Shown here piece by piece: positions 13,766-17,739 of a DNA stretch of 17,739 nt (position 1 is its first letter; each line of letters begins with the position of its first letter). Position numbers and translations under genes: made by a program. The stretch spans positions 1-17,739 of the forward strand of contig JAFGGQ010000169.1 in assembly GCA_016930435.1 (NCBI GenBank), in the 5' to 3' direction. The notes beneath the pieces were generated by a model that had not been told where the DNA came from, searched no databases, and was given only the letters and a program-made list of their open reading frames with translations. This DNA is from a bacterium. Its GTDB lineage: Bacteria > UBP14 > UBA6098 > JAFGQG01.

Positions 13766-15925
13766 TTAAACCTTCAATTCGACAACGGGTTCAAACCAGT
13801 CCAGCCATACCCGGTCATGGACGAAGAGAAGAACCTGGTAATCATGGCTAAGCTCTATCAGCAAATCCTTCACCAGTGTTAGCCGGTTACGGTCATAATT
13901 AACAAAGGGATCATCCAGAATAAAGGGCAGTTTGCCACTTCCCGAAAGCAGGGCTGCTATCCCCAGCCGAACTGCAAAATAAAGCTGATCCTGGGCGCCA
14001 CTGCTCACCTGCCCAACGGGGATACACGGCAATCCGGGCAGCCTCAAACATGGTTGATAATCTTCCTCTATAGTAACCCCCTGGTAACGATCATGTGTGA
14101 TACGATTGAATACACGGGAAATATTGGATTCCAGGGGACCCATCGAGTGTTCATGAAATTCCTGGATACATTGAGCCAATACTTCCATGGCCAGATAGAG
14201 GGCTTCCTTTCTCCTGGTCAGAAACTGAATTCTATCCTCATTTTGTTCAAGTTGGTCTTCCAGGCTATCCACGCTTTCCCCCGATTCTAATTGAAGCGCC
14301 CGTAATTTCAAAAGCTGCTCATCCCTCTCGGATTTAACCTGACTTATCCTTCCCGCAAGCTGAGAGAGCTCTGATCTTATCTTCAGCCCGTATTGAAGCG
14401 CTGAATTCAGATCAAAGTTGAGCAGAGAGGGATACTTTTTAGATAATTCCATCAGCCTTCTTTTATTGGTCTCCTTATTCAGAAGGATTTGATTGCGTCT
14501 CTTCTGGAGTTCACCGGGATTTGTCAAGTTATCAAGAAGGGTTTTTATTGTCCCTTCTTCGGCCTTAAGGGACTCCATTTCCTTAAGATCATTAAGGGTG
14601 CGGAGCATTCCGGGAGGACTAAGTTTCTCAAGTTCCTTCACCATGGCCGGATCAAACCGGGAGAGCTTTAGACGAACATCCGCTAACTGCTCACCCAGCA
14701 AGGCTGCTTTACCTTCAAGCTTCCTGGTTTCTGCCTGGGCTTTTGAACGGACATGATAGTAATAATATAAAAAGAGGGCAAGGCAAATGAAAAAACCAAT
14801 TGGAAGGGCCAGAAACAGAACTTTGAATACAAGACCCAGCAGAAGGCTCTGTACCATAATCAGGCCCTGAATAATGCCGATCGACCAGGGGTAGGAGGGG
14901 GACTTAATTCCTTCCAAACGCTTCACCATTTCCGCCTTTTGCTGTTCTAATCCCCGGGATTGCTCCAGTAATTCAGCTGTTTCCCTTATTTTTTCATAAT
15001 CATGAATTACAAACTGAGGGTAGTTCTGGGACAAACTGGATTTTTTTTCACGGATGATATCGATTTTAGCCTGGTTGGTTTTTATCTTATCCATCTCACT
15101 TTCTACACGGTCAAACTGCTCGGTGAGCTCCTTTTCCTCTTTTTTGAGCTGGGAAAACTCAGAGATATCTTCGTTGCCCTTTGATTGGGTTTCAAATTCG
15201 GCTTCTAATTTAGCGAGGGTAGCTTCCAGGTTATTTATTTCGATTTCCAGGACAGCGCTTTGTTTATAATGTTCCCGGGCCACGGCAAGCTTTTCCTTTA
15301 GCGCTGCAGATTCATCACGGGCCAATTCCAGGGGCCGGGGTTTACTCTTATTTTTCCCATCAGGATTAATCTGTGTGATTTTGTAATAATCATCTTCCAG
15401 ACCCTCGTATATCTTGATATAGTCGGATTCGGTAGCACCGGAGATTAGTTCCCGAACCTGAGGGGAAATGCTGGTTTGGACCTGCCGTTGGTCTATATAA
15501 GTCACGCTCTTGAACACGGATTCGCTGGAGATACCCAGTATCTGGTCCAGTACCCTGGTATAATGCTGAACGGATTCCGTATGGGATTGCGGAGTGATCT
15601 TGTCATCAAAAAGAATTTCCTCATCCTTCCCGGAAAGCAAGATTACGCTGGTCTGGTTTGTCGAAAAATCCCGTCTGAACAGAAAATCCTGTTGGTCCTT
15701 TTCGATCAATATTTCAGAGCCGAAGAGGGAATAATCATCCCAGGGTTCCCAGTTCCGCCGCGCCTTAGCCTCCAGCCCAAACAGGGTAGCCCGGAGAGCG
15801 GTCATAAGGGTGGATTTTCCGCTCTCATTATTACCTATAAAAAGATTGAAGCCTGGATTCAAGCCAAGCTCCAAACCCTTGTTGAATTTTCCGAATCCGG
15901 ATATTTTCAAGCGCTTTATATACAT
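13766..15925 (-). CDS. yhaN: YhaN-like SMC/Rad50-type ATPase with membrane-spanning hairpin
   Basis: A 719-residue ABC-type ATPase of the SbcC/Rad50/YhaN group. Walker A is 'GNNESGKST' (31-39) with the Q-loop near Gln146-149 ('YIDQRQVQ'). Coiled-coil arms (about 200-340 and 395-595) are Glu/Lys/Leu-rich. The ABC signature 'SSGAQDQL' (641-648), Walker B 'LPFILDDP' (666-673), D-loop 'VNYD' and switch His703 ('VLLFVHDR') complete the head. The arms meet not in a zinc hook but in two hydrophobic segments (about 346-363 and 366-390). This is the hallmark by which YhaN differs from SbcC and suggests that the coil apex is anchored in the inner membrane. It is shorter than the roughly 960-residue Bacillus protein (from memory). 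The start codon shares one base with the stop of yhaO (TAATG), so the pair is coupled and likely forms a nuclease-ATPase complex on DNA ends. Confidence 0.9.
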   Translation of the reverse strand: MYIKRLKISGFGKFNKGLELGLNPGFNLFIGNNESGKSTLMTALRATLFGLEAKARRNWEPWDDYSLFGSEILIEKDQQDFLFRRDFSTNQTSVILLSGKDEEILFDDKITPQSHTESVQHYTRVLDQILGISSESVFKSVTYIDQRQVQTSISPQVRELISGATESDYIKIYEGLEDDYYKITQINPDGKNKSKPRPLELARDESAALKEKLAVAREHYKQSAVLEIEINNLEATLAKLEAEFETQSKGNEDISEFSQLKKEEKELTEQFDRVESEMDKIKTNQAKIDIIREKKSSLSQNYPQFVIHDYEKIRETAELLEQSRGLEQQKAEMVKRLEGIKSPSYPWSIGIIQGLIMVQSLLLGLVFKVLFLALPIGFFICLALFLYYYYHVRSKAQAETRKLEGKAALLGEQLADVRLKLSRFDPAMVKELEKLSPPGMLRTLNDLKEMESLKAEEGTIKTLLDNLTNPGELQKRRNQILLNKETNKRRLMELSKKYPSLLNFDLNSALQYGLKIRSELSQLAGRISQVKSERDEQLLKLRALQLESGESVDSLEDQLEQNEDRIQFLTRRKEALYLAMEVLAQCIQEFHEHSMGPLESNISRVFNRITHDRYQGVTIEEDYQPCLRLPGLPCIPVGQVSSGAQDQLYFAVRLGIAALLSGSGKLPFILDDPFVNYDRNRLTLVKDLLIELSHDYQVLLFVHDRVWLDWFEPVVELKV

Positions 15926-17049
15926 TATTCTTGTTTGTTTTGAAATTTGATCAGGGTCAGTTTGAGGGCTTCCTGGATGAGTGCACGGGTTTTATCGGAA
16001 GGAGCTACCTGAAAACGCCGGAGCATCTCCCTCACAAAATTACCCCGTATGGTACGTTCCTCCTTCAATGAGTCCAGGAAACTGCTGTCATAGATCTGGC
16101 TTTCATCGATGATTTCAATGTATGAGAAAAGGGCTCTTAAACTGCCAGCGATCTTGTCCAGATCAAACAACTGCCCGGCGACACCTTTCAGGCGTATTCT
16201 CAGGATTTGAGTATTCATGTGCTTATTTTGAATATGATCCACCAGTTGATCCTCGCTTTCAAATGGATATTGCTGGAGATCTAAATTTGCTTCGCCGATG
16301 ATCCTGGCTTTTACCGGGATCTTCTGAACCTGAGGCCTGGAGCCATGAAAATCCACAACGGCCATGTAACGAGGTCCATTCTCCCCGAATTTCATTCCCT
16401 GCAGGGTGCCCGGATAGACCACTTTTACCCCGTTAGCATCATATTCCGCAAAATTGTGGTAATGACCCATGGCAACATAATCCATTCCGGAATCCTTTAA
16501 CCTTTCCAGGCTGATGGGTAGATCCTGCTTGCGGATCTTCCATTCCGGGTTCCCTTCGATCGAGCCATGAAGCAGGGCGATATGGATACCCTCCGCAGAG
16601 CACCTCTTTAATCCTGCGAAAGGATTTCTGGTCCGGACGGAATCATAAGCCATCCCGTAAAAGAAAAGCTGCTGGTCCTGATGATCGATCCGCAGAGGCT
16701 CGGTAAAAGCAGGTTGGGTTATAATATGTATGCCGGGAAGTGATTCCCTTTTATAAACACACCCGGGATAACCGAACCCATCGTGAGTGCCGGGGATAAG
16801 AACTACCAGCCGGCCACTGTCGGTAAGCGATTTCAGGTGAGTACGGGCAAAACCAGCCAGATCCGGTGGAGGGGCATAAGTATGAAAGAGGTCGCCGCAG
16901 ATCAATATTATTTGAACATCATTGGAAGGCTCCAGAGCATATCTGACCGCTTCACCGAAAGCCTTTGTGAAATCGGCCGACTCTAATCTCAGGTTCGGGT
17001 TCGAATAGCCCAGGTGAAGATCTGATAAATGCAGTAATCGAATAGCCAT
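15925..17049 (-). CDS. yhaO: YhaO-like DNA repair exonuclease (SbcD/Mre11-type metallophosphoesterase)
   Basis: A 374-residue cytoplasmic nuclease. Calcineurin-like phosphoesterase motifs appear in order: 'LSDLHLGY' (8-15; Asp10, His12), 'ICGDLFHT' (50-57; Asp53), 'IPGTHDG' (85-91; His89), 'LLHGS' (159-163; His161) and 'MGHYHNF' (194-200; His196, His198). The third motif is GTHD, not the usual GNHD. The C-terminal part (about 240-374) is the capping and ATPase-binding region. I chose ATG 17049 because 'MAIRLLHLSDLHLG' is where family members begin. The longer option at 17100 adds 17 residues with no family match, has no Shine-Dalgarno, and would place the start codon in the candidate promoter's -10. 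First gene of the yhaO-yhaN operon. The partner ATPase follows directly with a one-base overlap. Confidence 0.9.
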   Translation of the reverse strand: MAIRLLHLSDLHLGYSNPNLRLESADFTKAFGEAVRYALEPSNDVQIILICGDLFHTYAPPPDLAGFARTHLKSLTDSGRLVVLIPGTHDGFGYPGCVYKRESLPGIHIITQPAFTEPLRIDHQDQQLFFYGMAYDSVRTRNPFAGLKRCSAEGIHIALLHGSIEGNPEWKIRKQDLPISLERLKDSGMDYVAMGHYHNFAEYDANGVKVVYPGTLQGMKFGENGPRYMAVVDFHGSRPQVQKIPVKARIIGEANLDLQQYPFESEDQLVDHIQNKHMNTQILRIRLKGVAGQLFDLDKIAGSLRALFSYIEIIDESQIYDSSFLDSLKEERTIRGNFVREMLRRFQVAPSDKTRALIQEALKLTLIKFQNKQE

Positions 17050-17095
17050 TTCAAATATTTCCCATTTAAACGGATGTTTTTTGAATGTAGTATTA

Positions 17096-17126
17096 ATCAT
17101 AAAGGGATAATTTCATTAAAAGTCAA
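17096..17126 (-). promoter_or_regulatory. Candidate promoter of yhaO-yhaN
   Basis: Minus strand: TTGACT (17126-17121), then TATGAT (17101-17096) at a longer than ideal 19-base spacing. It would start transcription near 17089, about 40 bases before the chosen ATG at 17049. The spacer begins with the 13-mer CTTTTAATGAAAT, which also follows the -35 of the opposing promoter at 17358. Confidence 0.3.
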
Positions 17127-17357
17127 CAAAAAAATCTTTGGTTTTTTTTCTAACTTTCTATTCTATTAAGCATGAAAATTGTTAAAAAAGGTTTTTAAAA
17201 TCACACAATCTGAGCTTATCATTAAATGGTCTCAATATTTTATTCATGGCAATGCAATCAAGTGGAATGAGAAGTCAGAATTAAGGCAAAAGCCGGTTAT
17301 AAAAGTATTTTGTCTGGGTTTTACTATATAAATTAAAATGTAAATCATAAAAAATAC
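17127..17357. other. AT-rich divergent spacer
   Basis: The gap between yhaO (minus) and the last gene (plus) is about 367 bases. It carries T-tracts and no reading frame with a credible ribosome binding site. Apart from the two candidate promoters at its ends, nothing recognisable is seen. Confidence 0.5.
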
Positions 17358-17386
17358 TTGCCCTTTTAATGAAATATATCTATTAT
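17358..17386 (+). promoter_or_regulatory. Candidate promoter of the last (partial) gene
   Basis: TTGCCC (17358-17363), 17 bases, TATTAT (17381-17386). The expected start near 17393 gives a leader of about 24 bases with a GGGGTGAT Shine-Dalgarno before the ATG at 17417. The elements are nearly the same as those upstream of the 6432 gene. Confidence 0.45.
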
Positions 17387-17416
17387 ATTGAAGTTAATTT
17401 AGAAACGGGGTGATAA

Positions 17417-17739
17417 ATGAATAAGACACTGTTATTGTTCATAGTATTAGTATTAAGTGTTAACCTTGTTGAAGGTGTAGGATTAAGCGTTGCTCCGGGC
17501 ACCATTTTGATCGAGGATTTCCCGGTAGGCGATTTTTATGATTTTCAGGAGGAGCGGAACTACACTATAAGGATCCGCAACGGGGATGATACTCCCCATA
17601 CTTATACATTGAAGGCTGAGCGGCCTTCGGAATCCGAGAGCCGTGCCACCGGGTTTTATGATATTCCATACCCGGAATGGTTCTACCTGGAGGTTGAAAC
17701 GGTGACCGTGGCAGCAGGGGAGGAAGAAAACGTAAGGAT
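17417..17739 (+). CDS. Exported protein, N-terminal part (cut by window end)
   Basis: An open reading frame of at least 107 codons running off the window. ATG 17417 is preceded by GGGGTGAT at suitable spacing. Residues 1-20 are a signal peptide ('LLLFIVLVLSVNLVEG'). The mature part reads like a beta-sandwich of Ig/Fn3 or NEW1-type: 'LSVAPGTILIEDFPVG', 'YTIRIRNGDD', 'YTLKAERP' and 'VTVAAGEEENV', similar in layout to secreted proteins whose first domain starts 'l.v.P..i.l.nv.pG......i.v.N.....' . No enzyme motif is visible in this portion. Transcribed away from yhaO; function unknown. Confidence 0.75.
   Translation, partial: MNKTLLLFIVLVLSVNLVEGVGLSVAPGTILIEDFPVGDFYDFQEERNYTIRIRNGDDTPHTYTLKAERPSESESRATGFYDIPYPEWFYLEVETVTVAAGEEENVR

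Overview
The window looks like a chromosomal segment from an uncultured Gram-negative bacterium of, or near, the FCB group (Bacteroidota/Chlorobiota and candidate phyla such as Marinimicrobia, Zixibacteria, KSB1 or WOR-3). This is inferred from family content: a PorT-like outer-membrane beta-barrel, lipoproteins, a 'YPNPFN' type-A sorting tail, and a giant secreted protein with 'xGIGTxxP' motifs. Coding DNA is of moderate GC and the spacers are strongly AT-rich. I saw no rRNA, tRNA, transposase, integrase or CRISPR array.

Layout. (1) 345-3347, minus strand: a secreted PDZ/papain-fold-like protein, then the UV-damage endonuclease UvsE, then an outer-membrane beta-barrel whose start overlaps the end of uvsE. 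A good sigma70-type promoter lies upstream. (2) 3517-3795, minus strand: a tiny self-contained transcription unit with promoter, leader hairpin, strong Shine-Dalgarno, a 26-codon Lys/Ala/Pro-only gene and a perfect intrinsic terminator. This is the most unusual item in the window. (3) 3971-5951, minus strand: a lipoprotein with propeller-like repeats followed by a GlpM-like polytopic membrane protein. (4) 6271-12831, plus strand: a likely operon for three exported proteins, namely a 1172-residue modular surface or stalk protein, a C10 (streptopain-type) cysteine protease and a propeller-like protein. The last two end in the same C-terminal module of about 70 residues. (5) 13005-17049, minus strand: a YhaO/YhaN (SbcD/SbcC-like) DNA-repair pair with a one-base stop/start overlap, followed by a passenger-less signal peptide plus sorting-tail ORF and a small OB-fold-like lipoprotein. 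(6) 17417 to the end, plus strand: the start of another exported protein, cut by the window edge.

How it fits together. Two themes recur: DNA-damage enzymes (UvsE, YhaO/YhaN), and envelope or exported proteins. I see no single dedicated defence or mobile system. The best candidates for undescribed biology are the 26-residue basic peptide unit, the shared C-terminal module on the C10 protease and its partner, and the secreted three-gene operon they belong to.
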